A stretch of DNA of 32,392 nt from Schlesneria paludicola DSM 18645 (GCA_945869955.1 CAMBQP010000049.1:1-32392), one strand, 5' to 3'; shown: positions 17,635 to 27,487, numbered from the stretch's first letter. Program-made: numbers and translations. The notes: generated by a model not told the origin, from the sequence alone.

Positions 17635-18564
17635 TCAAACGCTGATTTGTTTCGATGGTGACACCGTCAGGTTGCCACAAAGATCAACAGCCTGGGGCAC
17701 AATTCGCGATGCGATCTGCTGTTTGTGACGACGTTCCCACGCGAACTGTCCGACCAAAAACGTTACCAGCACGAGAGTCATCGCCGCTCCCGCAACCGTC
17801 ATCAATCGTCGAGCCGCTGGTGCGTACCGCCCGGAAGCAGCGTCATAGTGGAAGCAAAAAAGCAGAATTTGATCGAGAGTCGTCCCAATCCGACCTGAAC
17901 TTGCCTCAACGAGCGCCAATCGCAGGGTTTGGGGAGGGAATGCAACACCGTAGAGGTAACGAGATAACCGTCCGTCAGGAGTCACACTCGCGCAGACGGC
18001 AGCGTGGACATATTCTTTTCTCTCTGGAAGGTATCGATACGTAAAGCCTACCGACTTTGCTAACGAGACGATTGCCTGTTCAGAGCCAACTAAAAAATGC
18101 CATCCCGCTCCCGTTCCCTCGCGACCGTACATCTGATAATACTTTTGTCTCGTCTGGGCCGCACGGAGCGGAGATTCACGGGGATCGATGCTCACCGAAA
18201 TCAACTCGAAGTCACGGCCACATTGCAGATCGACTTCCGACAAGCTGGTCACAAGCCCCGAAAGCTGCAAGCTGCAAAGCATCGGGCAATTGGAGTAATT
18301 AAACGACAACAAAACAGGACGCCCGAGACGAAAGAATTGTCGAAGCGACACCATCCGACCTGTCTCGTCCTGAAACTCGAGGCTCAAGGGAATTGTCTCT
18401 CCCAAATGTTCAGTCACACCCATTTCCGACAATTCCGCTGGGAGTACATTGTTATAACTCTCCGATTTTGCACACGGACTGGAGACAATCATTGCAACCA
18501 ACACGATTGCAAGACGGTGTGTGACCGAAGAACTAAAGACTCCGTTGTGATGAATTCGCATCAT
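17635..18564 (-). CDS. SCO1/SenC-family copper chaperone
   Basis: 309 residues. The N-terminal signal or anchor (RLAIVLVAMIVSSPCA, ~17-31) exports a thioredoxin-fold domain with the SCO copper site: Cys93 and Cys97 in NCPMLC, and His187 in EYVHAAV. The YRYLPERKEYVH segment and a SVSIDPRESP block are family-typical. It delivers copper to, or reduces, the CuA site of subunit II. An extra C-terminal TM helix (~256-275) followed by a basic cytoplasmic tail is beyond the minimal SCO fold. Start is ATG-ATG at 18564/18561 with AAGGAG 5-8 nt before. The gene overlaps the end of the preceding small membrane-protein gene by 32 bp, so translation is probably coupled. Confidence 0.92.
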   Translation of the reverse strand: MMRIHHNGVFSSSVTHRLAIVLVAMIVSSPCAKSESYNNVLPAELSEMGVTEHLGETIPLSLEFQDETGRMVSLRQFFRLGRPVLLSFNYSNCPMLCSLQLSGLVTSLSEVDLQCGRDFELISVSIDPRESPLRAAQTRQKYYQMYGREGTGAGWHFLVGSEQAIVSLAKSVGFTYRYLPERKEYVHAAVCASVTPDGRLSRYLYGVAFPPQTLRLALVEASSGRIGTTLDQILLFCFHYDAASGRYAPAARRLMTVAGAAMTLVLVTFLVGQFAWERRHKQQIASRIVPQAVDLCGNLTVSPSKQISV

Positions 18565-18868
18565 CCGAACTCCTTGTTTTCTGCTGATTTTCTCGAACGA
18601 CCGTTAGCGTCATGGCATCGTCGATGGGGATCCCGACGAGTCGTCGTTCTCGATCGATCCAGCCGTACGCGTTGAGTCGACTTCGCTGATCGTTTAGCAA
18701 GGAATCAGGTCCGACCGTCGGGGCAGTCACCACTTTTCGTTGATATTCCTGTGATTCAAAACGATAATACATGGACTGAAGTCCGATGATGATGACAAAT
18801 GTTCCCACCGCAGCACAAATACCCATTACAGTGATGTTTTGAGTGCTCACGTCGTCATAAGTTGCCAT
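18533..18868 (-). CDS. Single-TM protein between actF and SCO
   Basis: 111 residues from ATG 18868 (CAGGAAC upstream); the frame extends to 18931 with no ribosome site. One TM helix (ITVMGICAAVGTFVIIIGLQSMYY, about 12-35 in two parts) is followed by an outside domain ending in LNAYGWIDRERRLVGIPID-A-M. This YGW-[IV]-D...IPI-x-x-AM pattern recurs, from memory, in small proteins of respiratory and copper-assembly clusters, but I know of no proven function. By position, right after actF, it could be a small accessory subunit of alternative complex III (ActG occupies such a slot in some organisms) or an oxidase assembly partner of the SCO protein it overlaps. Confidence 0.7.
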   Translation of the reverse strand: MATYDDVSTQNITVMGICAAVGTFVIIIGLQSMYYRFESQEYQRKVVTAPTVGPDSLLNDQRSRLNAYGWIDRERRLVGIPIDDAMTLTVVRENQQKTRSSDDANSSQRSL

Positions 18869-18934
18869 GGATTGTTCCTGATCTTCCGCGGATGTCGCGT
18901 GTTTGGCTTCAATGTTCTGATTCCATTTCAATGT

Positions 18935-20179
18935 TCAATGACCGCCCGAAAGCGATTCGATGAGTCGCGGGTCTCCCACGGGGAGTAGTGGATGTTGACC
19001 AGCGATCCAAAGCCACCCTGCAATGTAGACCCCACCAACTCCCAGAAGGGACAGAATCGGTTGAACGGAAAACACCGGGCCAGTGGGATTCAGGGTTGGA
19101 AAAATTAACCAGTAAAGATCGGTCGCATGCATCATCAACAGCACAACTGACCAGACTACTAAAATCTGCGGATTCTCTTTCATTCGTCGGGGCATAAGAC
19201 CGAGGAAAGGCAGGACAAAGTGGCCAACGACTAGGACGAGCGAAATCATTCCCCAGCCTCCCGATTGCCTGACTTGAAACCACGACGTCTCTTCAGGAAT
19301 GTTGGCGTACCAGATCAATAAGTACTGCGAAAATGCAATATAAGCCCAGAAACAGTTGAATCCGAACAGCAGCTTCCCCAAGTCATGGCGGTGCTTGGCT
19401 TGCACCATCGGAAGTAGACCAAATCGACGTTGGAGCACGTCTACGGTTAGTGTCAGTGCGGCAAGGAACGCGACCATGCTGCCACTGAAGAAGTAAATTC
19501 CAAAAATGGAACTGAACCAATGGGGATCTAGAGACAGCACCCAATCGATGGCGGCGAAGGTGACAGTCAATGCAGACAGCAGCAGTGTCGGGGCACTCAA
19601 CCTTTCCATGCGAAGAGATAACTCAGAGTCACCGCTCACATCTTGCTGTGACGACTCACGCCAGAGCCTTCGGGCGAGGTAAATCCAGACGGCAAAGTAA
19701 CCGATTGTCCTCGCTACGAAAAACGGTGCATTTAAATAAGGAACCTTGTTCCGAATGAGCTCGTCGGATGCTGATAGCGTGGCATCATTCCAAACGTAAA
19801 GTGACGACTGTCTCAACATGAGTCCGACAAGGATGGGTACAAAAGTGATGGCGTTGATCATAATCGAAGACGCGAAGATTTCCGCAATTCGCCGGACCAC
19901 CACGCTCCAACCCGATCGGGTCAGATGTTGAATCGCGATAAAAAATAGTGCTCCAAGCGAAACGCTGGACCAGAAACAGGTCGCGAGCAGGTAGCTGTGC
20001 GAAAACTGTCGCATTCCATCGTGGGCGAACAAGCCCATCGCAATCGCGATCACCAGATTCGCTACCCCAACAAGGAATACTAACTGGCGAGCACGAAATA
20101 CCTTCACCGAAAGATTCTGATCTCGAAATGAAGCTTGGGGGGGCGCTAACTCGTGAATCGACTCACTGGTGATAATCAT
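18935..20179 (-). CDS. actF: Alternative complex III subunit ActF (NrfD-like membrane subunit)
   Basis: 414 residues with about ten TM helices and no cofactor motifs. ActF and ActC are homologous NrfD-type integral membrane subunits of the quinol:cytochrome c/cupredoxin oxidoreductase and flank the quinol site and putative proton path. Recognisable blocks are WSSVSLGALFFIAIQHLTRSGW, WIYLARRLW, a LSLDPHWFSSIFGIYFFSGS segment and a FWAYIAFSQYLLIWYANIPEE stretch, the last two being characteristic of ActF (the motif [FY]-x-x-YI-x-FSQY-x-I-W-x-x-[ND]-x-P-E-E). Its ribosome site AAGGAG overlaps the end of the actDE gene; the gap is 7 bp. A second TM-rich subunit of this size next to actDE is diagnostic of ACIII. 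Confidence 0.93.
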   Translation of the reverse strand: MIITSESIHELAPPQASFRDQNLSVKVFRARQLVFLVGVANLVIAIAMGLFAHDGMRQFSHSYLLATCFWSSVSLGALFFIAIQHLTRSGWSVVVRRIAEIFASSIMINAITFVPILVGLMLRQSSLYVWNDATLSASDELIRNKVPYLNAPFFVARTIGYFAVWIYLARRLWRESSQQDVSGDSELSLRMERLSAPTLLLSALTVTFAAIDWVLSLDPHWFSSIFGIYFFSGSMVAFLAALTLTVDVLQRRFGLLPMVQAKHRHDLGKLLFGFNCFWAYIAFSQYLLIWYANIPEETSWFQVRQSGGWGMISLVLVVGHFVLPFLGLMPRRMKENPQILVVWSVVLLMMHATDLYWLIFPTLNPTGPVFSVQPILSLLGVGGVYIAGWLWIAGQHPLLPVGDPRLIESLSGGH

Positions 20180-20186
20180 GCTTATG

Positions 20187-21590
20187 TTACTCCTTCGGCA
20201 AATCCTGTAGAGACGGAATCAATTCTGTCGGAACATCCTGCAGATCGGCGCGACGTGACTGCTGGAGTGCTCGTAAGTACAGAAGGATTGCCCAGCGATC
20301 TTCGACGGGAATGAGATCACCGTATCCCGGCATTTTCCTAACGCCATTGGTGACGGAATGAAAGAGCTGACCCACCGGCTGGTTCCTCACGTTTTCCGCG
20401 TGGAATGAAGTTGGCTTGATCCAGGTCCCCTGCTCAAGGTCTAATGCGCGACGTGTGACAAGCCCATCACCATCACCTGCCAGACCGTGACAACTGGAAC
20501 AGTAAATGTTGTAGCGTTCCTGCCCACGCTTCATCGTTTTCAACGTGACCGAAATCGGAAATTCTTTCACCCATGGCAAAGCATCCAGAGGATCGGGGGG
20601 GGGAACCGCAGGCATCGGATTCTTCTGCACTCCCTCATTGGACGTCACACTCGGCCCCCCCTGCGCGGAAATCGGCAAAACATTTAAACGATCAATCGCC
20701 GCAACTTCTCTTGAACCGTATTCCATCCCCTGATGTAACCGACTATCCAGTTGTATTTCTCCACGCGCAATCGTCCCAGCGGACTGCGGGCGCATCACCC
20801 GGCCATCTGCAAAAAGTCGACTCGTACGCTGCGGCTTAAACTTCGGCTGAAAATCCATGTCCGTAATCACATGGAAGCGAGGCAGATCAGTCGGATTGGA
20901 TCTTTTCTGAGCGATCAGTGCTGGCGGCACCAGAGCCAGCACCCCTGCCACAACGATGATGGGTGTCACCAATGACGGCCATCGCCCTTCCCGCGCATCA
21001 ATCGCCAGACAAGTCTCGATCGCCGTAGCGCTGCACTCTTGAAAAAGTTGCATGACGCGATCGTGATCGAACTTTGGATCATTTGCAGAAATGACAATAA
21101 AGAATCGATCGCTGGTCGCCCTCAAAAATCGTTCGCTGGCAAACAGGGGGTTGGAAAACCTTGGAAGCCGATTGAGCAGGATCATCCCTCCGATCGTGGC
21201 GATTGCCGCAAATAAAATCATCATCTCGAACGCGATGGGAGCCGCAGCCTCGAGTGCGAAGAAGGGTTTACCGCTGATCCAGAATGGATAATCGACAGCA
21301 TTCATCCACCATTGCATCACAAAAGCAACGACAATTCCCACCAATCCAGCGGTGAGCGTGAACCAGGGAAGCTTCGTCGAACGAATCCGTAGCAACGAGT
21401 CGATTCCGTGAACTGGGAATGGGCTATGCACATCCCAATCTGACCATCCCGCTTCACTCACCCGAGTCGCAGCTGCCAGCACCGAACCCGCCGTCGGAAA
21501 CTCGGCAATCATCGCAGAGAGGGCCGGTTGAGCAGCGACGGGATGATGTTCTTTCTCCCGCTTTTCGGTGATTGCGTTTGAGGCGGACAT
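20187..21590 (-). CDS. Fused ActD-ActE: DUF3341 membrane subunit plus monoheme cytochrome c
   Basis: 467 residues. Residues ~22-165 match ActD (DUF3341): SAMIAEFPTAGSVLAAATRV, GWSDWDVHSPFPVHGID, then two TM helices (77-95, 117-138) and PFWISGKP between them. ActD is normally ~180 residues with this exact order. Residues ~206-260 contain a further TM helix and the GMEYGS-type ActE linker follows. The C-terminal domain (~345-445) is a class I cytochrome c with CSSCH (364-368) and Met420 (KMPGYGDLIP). ActD and ActE are separate genes in the best-known ACIII operons (Rhodothermus, Flavobacterium); here they are one frame with no internal stop. ActE carries electrons from the complex to the next acceptor, here likely the subunit II cytochrome. 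Confidence 0.92.
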   Translation of the reverse strand: MSASNAITEKREKEHHPVAAQPALSAMIAEFPTAGSVLAAATRVSEAGWSDWDVHSPFPVHGIDSLLRIRSTKLPWFTLTAGLVGIVVAFVMQWWMNAVDYPFWISGKPFFALEAAAPIAFEMMILFAAIATIGGMILLNRLPRFSNPLFASERFLRATSDRFFIVISANDPKFDHDRVMQLFQECSATAIETCLAIDAREGRWPSLVTPIIVVAGVLALVPPALIAQKRSNPTDLPRFHVITDMDFQPKFKPQRTSRLFADGRVMRPQSAGTIARGEIQLDSRLHQGMEYGSREVAAIDRLNVLPISAQGGPSVTSNEGVQKNPMPAVPPPDPLDALPWVKEFPISVTLKTMKRGQERYNIYCSSCHGLAGDGDGLVTRRALDLEQGTWIKPTSFHAENVRNQPVGQLFHSVTNGVRKMPGYGDLIPVEDRWAILLYLRALQQSRRADLQDVPTELIPSLQDLPKE

Positions 21591-21683
21591 ATCAGATTGA
21601 CCTTCTTATTCTCAGAGGGAGCTTCGTTGCTATCAGCTCTTGTCACGTTGCTTCCAGCTCTTGATGCTCGATATTCGTAATGC

Positions 21684-23075
21684 TTAATGAGGATTTTGAT
21701 TTTCAGGAAGTATCGATTTCACTTCGGAAATTGCGACAATCGGCATGTAGCGACAGAAGAGCAGGAACAAGGTGAAAAATAAGCCGAAACTCCCAATCAA
21801 CATCCCGATATCGACAAACGTCGGCTGATAGTAACCCCAACTCGACGGCAAAAAGTCACGGCTGAGCGAAGTAACGGTGATGACGAAACGCTCAAACCAC
21901 ATCCCAATATTGACGAAGATGCAAACGATAACCATCAGCCAGGGGGTCGTCCGAAATTTCTTGAACCAGAAGAATTGAGGACTGATCACGTTACATGTCA
22001 CCATTGTCCAATAAGCCCACGCGTAAGGCCCAAACGCCCGATTCATAAACGCAAATTGCTCATAACGATTACCACTATACCAGGCTGTAAAAAATTCCAT
22101 CGCGTACGCGTAACCGACCATCGTCCCTGTGAGCAGAATGATCTTGGTCATATTTTCCAAATGTCGCAGCGTGACGAGTTCACGAAGGCCGAAGAATTCG
22201 CGAGCAGGAACCATGAGCGTGACCACCATTGCGAAGCCACTGAATACAGCCCCTGCAACGAAGTAGGGTGGAAAAATTGTCGTATGCCATCCCGGGACTT
22301 GCGATACCGCGAAGTCGAAACTCACCACCGTGTGAACACTGATCACGAGTGGCGTTGCGAGAGCCGCCATCAATAAGTATGCCTTTTCATAACGGTGCCA
22401 TTGGCGAGCCGATCCCGTCCAGCCCAAGGCGAGCGTGCCAAAAATCATTTGTCGGTTGCGCGTCTTCGCACGATCACGGAATGTCGCAAAATCAGGGATC
22501 ATTCCCATGTACCAGAAGAGCATCGAAACCGTAGCGTAAGTCGTAACGGCGAACACATCCCACAGCAGCGGGCTGCGAAAATTCGGCCAGATTGCATTCT
22601 GATTCGGAAGCGGCAAGAGCCAGTAAATCACCCAGATTCGACCGACATGTACCGTGGGAAACAGCCCCGCACAAATCACGGCAAAGATCGTCATCGCCTC
22701 GGCAAAACGATTGATACTTGTGCGCCAGTTCTGGCGAAACAGAAACAGGATCGCGGAAATGAGTGTTCCGGCGTGACCGATACCGACCCAAAACACGAAG
22801 TTCACAATGTCCCATGCCCAAAATACAGGAGCATTGTTCCCCCAAACGCCAACTCCCGTAAAAATCAAATATCCCACAAGTCCGAAAAGCATCAGTGTTA
22901 AGGAACTCGACACGGCAAAAGCAATATACCACGCTCGTGGCGGGGTCGGTGCTTCGGCAATTTCGCAGACACGATCCGTGATCGACGAGTTATTAAGCCC
23001 TCCCAAGACGAGTGACGCTCGCTTGCCAGGAACTTCGTGGGTGTTATTCATAAGATCGTTTATCAGTGCTGACAT
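21684..23075 (-). CDS. actC: Alternative complex III subunit ActC (NrfD/PsrC family)
   Basis: 463 residues from ATG 23075; a GTG at 23078 and an ATG at 23051 are alternatives and none has a strong ribosome site. About ten TM helices. Blocks typical of ActC are [20 protein letters not shown] (with the conserved H-A-G-T-[LF]-I-S), [20 protein letters not shown], a [20 protein letters not shown] segment and [15 protein letters not shown]. These belong to the polysulfide-reductase membrane-subunit family; in ACIII this subunit binds quinol next to ActB and contributes to energy conservation. 93 bp upstream of actDE and 125 bp downstream of actB. Confidence 0.95.
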   Translation of the reverse strand: MSALINDLMNNTHEVPGKRASLVLGGLNNSSITDRVCEIAEAPTPPRAWYIAFAVSSSLTLMLFGLVGYLIFTGVGVWGNNAPVFWAWDIVNFVFWVGIGHAGTLISAILFLFRQNWRTSINRFAEAMTIFAVICAGLFPTVHVGRIWVIYWLLPLPNQNAIWPNFRSPLLWDVFAVTTYATVSMLFWYMGMIPDFATFRDRAKTRNRQMIFGTLALGWTGSARQWHRYEKAYLLMAALATPLVISVHTVVSFDFAVSQVPGWHTTIFPPYFVAGAVFSGFAMVVTLMVPAREFFGLRELVTLRHLENMTKIILLTGTMVGYAYAMEFFTAWYSGNRYEQFAFMNRAFGPYAWAYWTMVTCNVISPQFFWFKKFRTTPWLMVIVCIFVNIGMWFERFVITVTSLSRDFLPSSWGYYQPTFVDIGMLIGSFGLFFTLFLLFCRYMPIVAISEVKSILPENQNPH

Positions 23076-23200
23076 CACACACTTCGTAATCTGTTATTGA
23101 TGTAGTGAGAAAAATTCCATTCGACCGGATCCACTGCGATTCGCTGATTTTGCTTTATCGACAATCCCCTGACGTTGAAAAATCCAACTCCGTGACAAAC

Positions 23201-26200
23201 TCAAGAAATCCCATTGAACTTCTCTAAATCCGGATGAGGATTTCGTATTCGAGCAAGATACTTTGTCCGTGGTTTCACATTCAATTCGGCAAGCATTGCA
23301 TACGAACGCGGATTCGCATGGGATCGGGATACTTCACTCTGCTGATCCAATAAATCACCGAAACGGATTGCCGCAGCTGGGCACGCTTGCTGACAGGCCG
23401 TCTGAATTTCACCGTCCACGATGGCTCGTTGGTGATTCTTGGCATCAATTTTCACGGTTTGAATCCGCTGGACACAGAACGTGCACTTTTCCATCACTCC
23501 ACGGCTACGCACAGTGACCTCGGGATTGATCATCAATCGAGCCAGCTCGGCATTCGCATCTGCTAACTGGCTTGTATAATCGAGAAAGTTGAATCGACGT
23601 ACTTTGTAAGGACAGTTGTTGGCGCAGTACCGTGTCCCGACACAGCGATTGTAGGCCATATCATTTAAACCTTCGGGACTATGAACCGTTGCCGCGACCG
23701 GGCAAACTTGTTCACAGGGGGCATTCTCGCAGTGCTGACATGTGACCGGTTGAGTGACCACCTGAGGGTTATCGATATCGCCTGCAAAATAACGATCGAC
23801 TCGGATCCAGTGCATCTCGCGACCTTTCGCCACTTGATCCGCCCCCACAATCGGAACATTGTTTTCCGATTGGCAGGCCACCATGCAAGCATTACAGCCG
23901 ATACACCGACTGAGATCGATCGACATCCCCCAGGCGTGCCCTTCCGGTGAACGCTCTGTCCAAAGTGACTCCAACGGGGGATGATGGACTTTGTGCTGTG
24001 CGAAGTCGGGATGTTCGCGGAATTGTTGTTCGGTTCCTTCACGAACGAGTTCCCCGATCCGGCCAGCAAGTTCTTCGAGTCCGACTTTATCGATCGCATG
24101 ATGGTCCTGCGTCGTCGCAAGCGTCACCCGCTGGCCAGTCGTTTCGAGTTTCACTTCGGTAGCAATGAATGCATTTGCGTTTCGACGTAAATGAGCCACA
24201 TTCACACCCACGGGCTTCACACCAGTGGCTAAGTTCCCTCCAACATGTCCCGCCGCCGTCCGGCCATACCCGATTGCAATCCCGATCGAATTCGGAGCTT
24301 GCCCGGGCAGGACGAAAGCGGGAATTTCAATCACGCGATCCTCGACAGTGATTCGGACCACATCACCTGTGGCGACATTCCATTTCGTTGCGGTTGAAGG
24401 AGCGATCAGGGCAGCGTTTTGCCATGTGAGCTTTGTCAACGCCGCAGGGGTCTCTTGAAGCCAGCCGTTATTTGCGAATCTCCCATCGAAGGTGCTGCTA
24501 CTTAAATTGAATACAACCTCTAAGCCGTTTCCTGGAGCTTTGAATTGAGGAACGTCCGTAGGAATTCTCAATTCCGGTTTCACCGTTGGTTGGCGGTATG
24601 CTTCTGCAAAGCCATCATGAACCAAGGTCGCAAATTCTTCATCGAAACGACTGTCAGAGAGGATACCCTTGAGTGTAACTCGAAGAATCTCCAAGCGTTT
24701 GACGCGTTGATCTTTAGCAAGAAAATAAAGAAATTCTTCGTGCGACAGACCCCCAAAAATCGGATCGATCAATGGTTGCCGTATCGTTAACAGACCTTCG
24801 GGGGAATATCCGACACCCCATGTCTCGAAGGGATGAGCTTCTGGAATATGCCAAGTGGAGAGTTGAGACGTTTCATCAACATAAGTTCCAACCCTCAATC
24901 GGTGCTGGACCCGAGTCACCACTTTCGCGAAGGCATCGGAATCATAGGCCGGATTTCCGCCGAGCGTGATCAGGACGTTGACTTCGCCACGCTCGATTTC
25001 TTCAATCAAACCTTCCATCGATTCGTGAGGAAAATCCGTAGGAGGATCCACGATAAAGGAGACCGTTTCACCAACATTTCCCAGCAATTGATTCAGCTGA
25101 TGAACGCTCGCATGGACTTCGGGAGGCTGCCCCGGTCCCACCACGATCAGACTGCGACTCAGGTTTGCAACCAGATCGGAAGCGAGAATTTCGAGAAACC
25201 GATCCATCGGTTCCGCATAGTCGGTTTGAATGATGAGGTCGGGAGTAGAAACCCTGGCCTCGATCCGAACTTGCAGTTTGTTGAGCAACAGCGGGATGTC
25301 GCTGGATCTGAGTGGGACCCGATGGTCTGCGATACTGCCGATCGTCGAAAATTGACTTTCCACAGCGTAAACACGGTTCATCTCCCCCGATTCGGGTACG
25401 CGGCGATTCGACCAGGCTCGAATCAGACTCACCGCTTGCGGGTGAAAATCGAAGAGATCCGAATCCAGTGCCAGAATGACGTTTGCACGCTCTAAATCAT
25501 AAACGCATTTGTATGCTTGGCCAAAAGCCTGTTTCGTCCCCAACTGCTCGTGATTTCTCGAATAAGCTTCGTATTCAATCAATTTCGCTTGCGGCCATTG
25601 ACCAGCCAAATTTGCCAAGAGCCGGGCCCGGCATAGCGACGAAGAACGCTCCACGAGCAAACGAACCCCCTTCCCTCCCGAGGCTCGGAGACGTGGCCCT
25701 AAATCAGACATAAAGTCTGCGAAATCATCCCAAGTTCGAGCACGCTGATTCTTTGCATCGAGTTGTAGGATTTCGCGACTACGGTCAGGATCGTAGAGGT
25801 GCAACAGTGCCGCTTGACTGAAAGAATCTGTCCCGCCCAGGCTGGCAGGATGCTCGCGATGGCCTTCCACTTTAATCGGACGCCCGTCGTAAGCGGTCAC
25901 AATCAGTGGCCGCAGTGAGCCACCGAGCTCAATCGATGTGGCAAACTTCTGGGGCACGCCAGGAATGCGGTTTGCTGGCCTGACGGCGAAAGGAGCAATC
26001 GTCTCTTTTTCCCAGCGACAGCCCGCTACGCCTGCCATGGCCAAGGAGGCCCCCATGAGTTGCAACCATCGTCGTCGTGACATTCCTGCCGGGAACTCGG
26101 ATGCGGCTTGAGGGAATTCACGATGCAAGAATTGAACAAACTCAGGAGTCTTCTCCAACTCCTCAATGCTGCGCCAGTAGAGGGGAGGGTCATTCGTGAG

Positions 26201-26209
26201 GCTGTTCAT
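23201..26209 (-). CDS. actB: Alternative complex III subunit ActB (molybdopterin-like/Fe-S fusion), Tat-exported
   Basis: 1002 residues from ATG 26209, 55 bp after actA. Upstream frame to 26329 is open but would overlap actA by 65 bp. A twin-arginine leader SRRRWLQLMGASLAMAG (44-60) ends in VAGC, so Cys64 could be lipidated after Tat export. The central ~650 residues match the catalytic-subunit fold of molybdopterin oxidoreductases (split ActB1-like part); ACIII is reported to lack the molybdenum cofactor. The C-terminal ~240 residues are the ferredoxin-like ActB2 part with Cys motifs C769-x2-C-x2-C-x3-C, C824-x2-C...C-x3-CP, a C-x4-C-x3-CP block and CTFC...C-x3-CPA, predicting four Fe-S clusters. 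Electrons from quinol pass through these to ActA/ActE. Confidence 0.96.
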   Translation of the reverse strand: MNSLTNDPPLYWRSIEELEKTPEFVQFLHREFPQAASEFPAGMSRRRWLQLMGASLAMAGVAGCRWEKETIAPFAVRPANRIPGVPQKFATSIELGGSLRPLIVTAYDGRPIKVEGHREHPASLGGTDSFSQAALLHLYDPDRSREILQLDAKNQRARTWDDFADFMSDLGPRLRASGGKGVRLLVERSSSLCRARLLANLAGQWPQAKLIEYEAYSRNHEQLGTKQAFGQAYKCVYDLERANVILALDSDLFDFHPQAVSLIRAWSNRRVPESGEMNRVYAVESQFSTIGSIADHRVPLRSSDIPLLLNKLQVRIEARVSTPDLIIQTDYAEPMDRFLEILASDLVANLSRSLIVVGPGQPPEVHASVHQLNQLLGNVGETVSFIVDPPTDFPHESMEGLIEEIERGEVNVLITLGGNPAYDSDAFAKVVTRVQHRLRVGTYVDETSQLSTWHIPEAHPFETWGVGYSPEGLLTIRQPLIDPIFGGLSHEEFLYFLAKDQRVKRLEILRVTLKGILSDSRFDEEFATLVHDGFAEAYRQPTVKPELRIPTDVPQFKAPGNGLEVVFNLSSSTFDGRFANNGWLQETPAALTKLTWQNAALIAPSTATKWNVATGDVVRITVEDRVIEIPAFVLPGQAPNSIGIAIGYGRTAAGHVGGNLATGVKPVGVNVAHLRRNANAFIATEVKLETTGQRVTLATTQDHHAIDKVGLEELAGRIGELVREGTEQQFREHPDFAQHKVHHPPLESLWTERSPEGHAWGMSIDLSRCIGCNACMVACQSENNVPIVGADQVAKGREMHWIRVDRYFAGDIDNPQVVTQPVTCQHCENAPCEQVCPVAATVHSPEGLNDMAYNRCVGTRYCANNCPYKVRRFNFLDYTSQLADANAELARLMINPEVTVRSRGVMEKCTFCVQRIQTVKIDAKNHQRAIVDGEIQTACQQACPAAAIRFGDLLDQQSEVSRSHANPRSYAMLAELNVKPRTKYLARIRNPHPDLEKFNGIS

Positions 26210-26264
26210 GCGTGTTTTCGTTTCAAACAACAAGGTCGGAGGGGGTGATTGGTGAGGAAAGAGT

Positions 26265-26939
26265 TCAGCGGTGGCAAGTCGAGCAATTCGTTTTTGATTG
26301 AATCTGAAGCTTCTCGACAAGATAAGCACCGATCACCTCTTGCGGTTCCTCAGGAACCCAATCCATCGCGGTGATTTTGTCGAGTGGCCGGAGGTGTTTT
26401 TCAGGATTTCGGTGACAATCCAGACACCATCCCATGCTCAGGGGGGCGACCTGAACCACTTCCTGCATTTTGTCGACTCGTCCGTGGCACGATACACAAC
26501 CGACGCCACGCGTCACGTGGGCCGAATGGTTAAAGTAGGCGTAATCGGGAAGATCATGCACCTTCGTCCAAGGGACAGAGCTTCCACTCGCCGCACTCTC
26601 GCGTACAGGCAAGAGTTTTGGGCTTTTACTGTGTATCGCAATCGTCGCAGACGGTCCCTCAGTCCCGGAATGACATTTAATACACGTCGCAGTCGCAGGA
26701 ACTGCCGCGTGGGCGGCTTTCTCTACCGTTTGATGACAATAGCGACAGTCCATCTTCAAATTCCCTGCGTGCAGGGCATGGCTGAATGGCACAGGTTGCT
26801 TGGGTTGATACCCCACGTCCAATGTCGAGGGAGAGAGTCCATACACCACAACACCACCGATGTAAGAGGTGCCAATGGCAGCGATAGCAAGCGTCACCGG
26901 AATCAACCGATCGATCCAAAGCGGAAATCGAAAACGCAT
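26265..26939 (-). CDS. actA: Alternative complex III subunit ActA, pentaheme cytochrome c
   Basis: 224 residues from ATG 26939. Frame extends to 27029, but the extra 30 residues precede the membrane anchor and look non-coding. An N-terminal TM anchor (~12-33) is followed by a periplasmic domain with exactly five CxxCH heme sites at 65-69, 86-90, 148-152, 172-176 and 219-223. Several extra His (FSHALHAGN, FNHSAH, AHAAVP) are placed to be distal ligands. This is the pentaheme ActA of alternative complex III, homologous to multiheme NrfB/CymA-like cytochromes. First gene of the respiratory cluster, so its promoter should be in the 27-kb gene-poor region. Confidence 0.94.
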   Translation of the reverse strand: MRFRFPLWIDRLIPVTLAIAAIGTSYIGGVVVYGLSPSTLDVGYQPKQPVPFSHALHAGNLKMDCRYCHQTVEKAAHAAVPATATCIKCHSGTEGPSATIAIHSKSPKLLPVRESAASGSSVPWTKVHDLPDYAYFNHSAHVTRGVGCVSCHGRVDKMQEVVQVAPLSMGWCLDCHRNPEKHLRPLDKITAMDWVPEEPQEVIGAYLVEKLQIQSKTNCSTCHR

Positions 26940-27486
26940 CAGAGTACCACTTTTTCTAATGTTCCTTTTCGCATCGTCAGCCACGCGGGCCTCTGCTCGA
27001 ATCGATAGAAACAGATTTCCGCGACCCACCTGACAAACCGAATACGATCAGCCATTATTAACGCTGAAATTATTCGTAAAACCGAAGGGAACGGAACTTT
27101 CTTATGGATGAACAAGTCGTGCATTCACAAGTTAACAGAGTTTTAGTCGCCTGCCGAGAGACAGCCAATTGGAAGCAAGACCCGCAGATCAAATTGTCGA
27201 AAATAGGAATCCGACTCTGAGCAAATACTCTCTGTTGTAGGGCCAGCATGCACCCTGAGGGCCTTTGGTAGGATTGGGCGGACTACGCCTTGCCGTCTGA
27301 TTTTACGGCCTTCTGTTGACGCGAATGTATTGCGCGATTCATCGAAAGTAATGCTCGCAGGATTGAATTCAGAGGATTGTCTTGGTGCTTAATCCATTAT
27401 CCATTGTAGACTGTTTTAGGGAATCGCTTCAGTCTCGGAAAAGGGAACCAGAGGCCTCGATACGAAGTCTCCGGTACGCAGCTACA
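26940..27486. other. Upstream region of the respiratory operon, no gene seen
   Basis: About 550 bp without a convincing ORF. It must contain the actA promoter on the - strand, but no clear -35/-10 was found by eye. A GC-rich stretch at ~27240-27313 (GGGCCAGCATGCACCCTGAG followed by GGCGGACTACGCC and TTGCCGTC) contains a small GGCG/CGCC stem-loop and may be a decayed dispersed repeat; it has no second copy in the window. Confidence 0.4.
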
Positions 27487-27487
27487 T

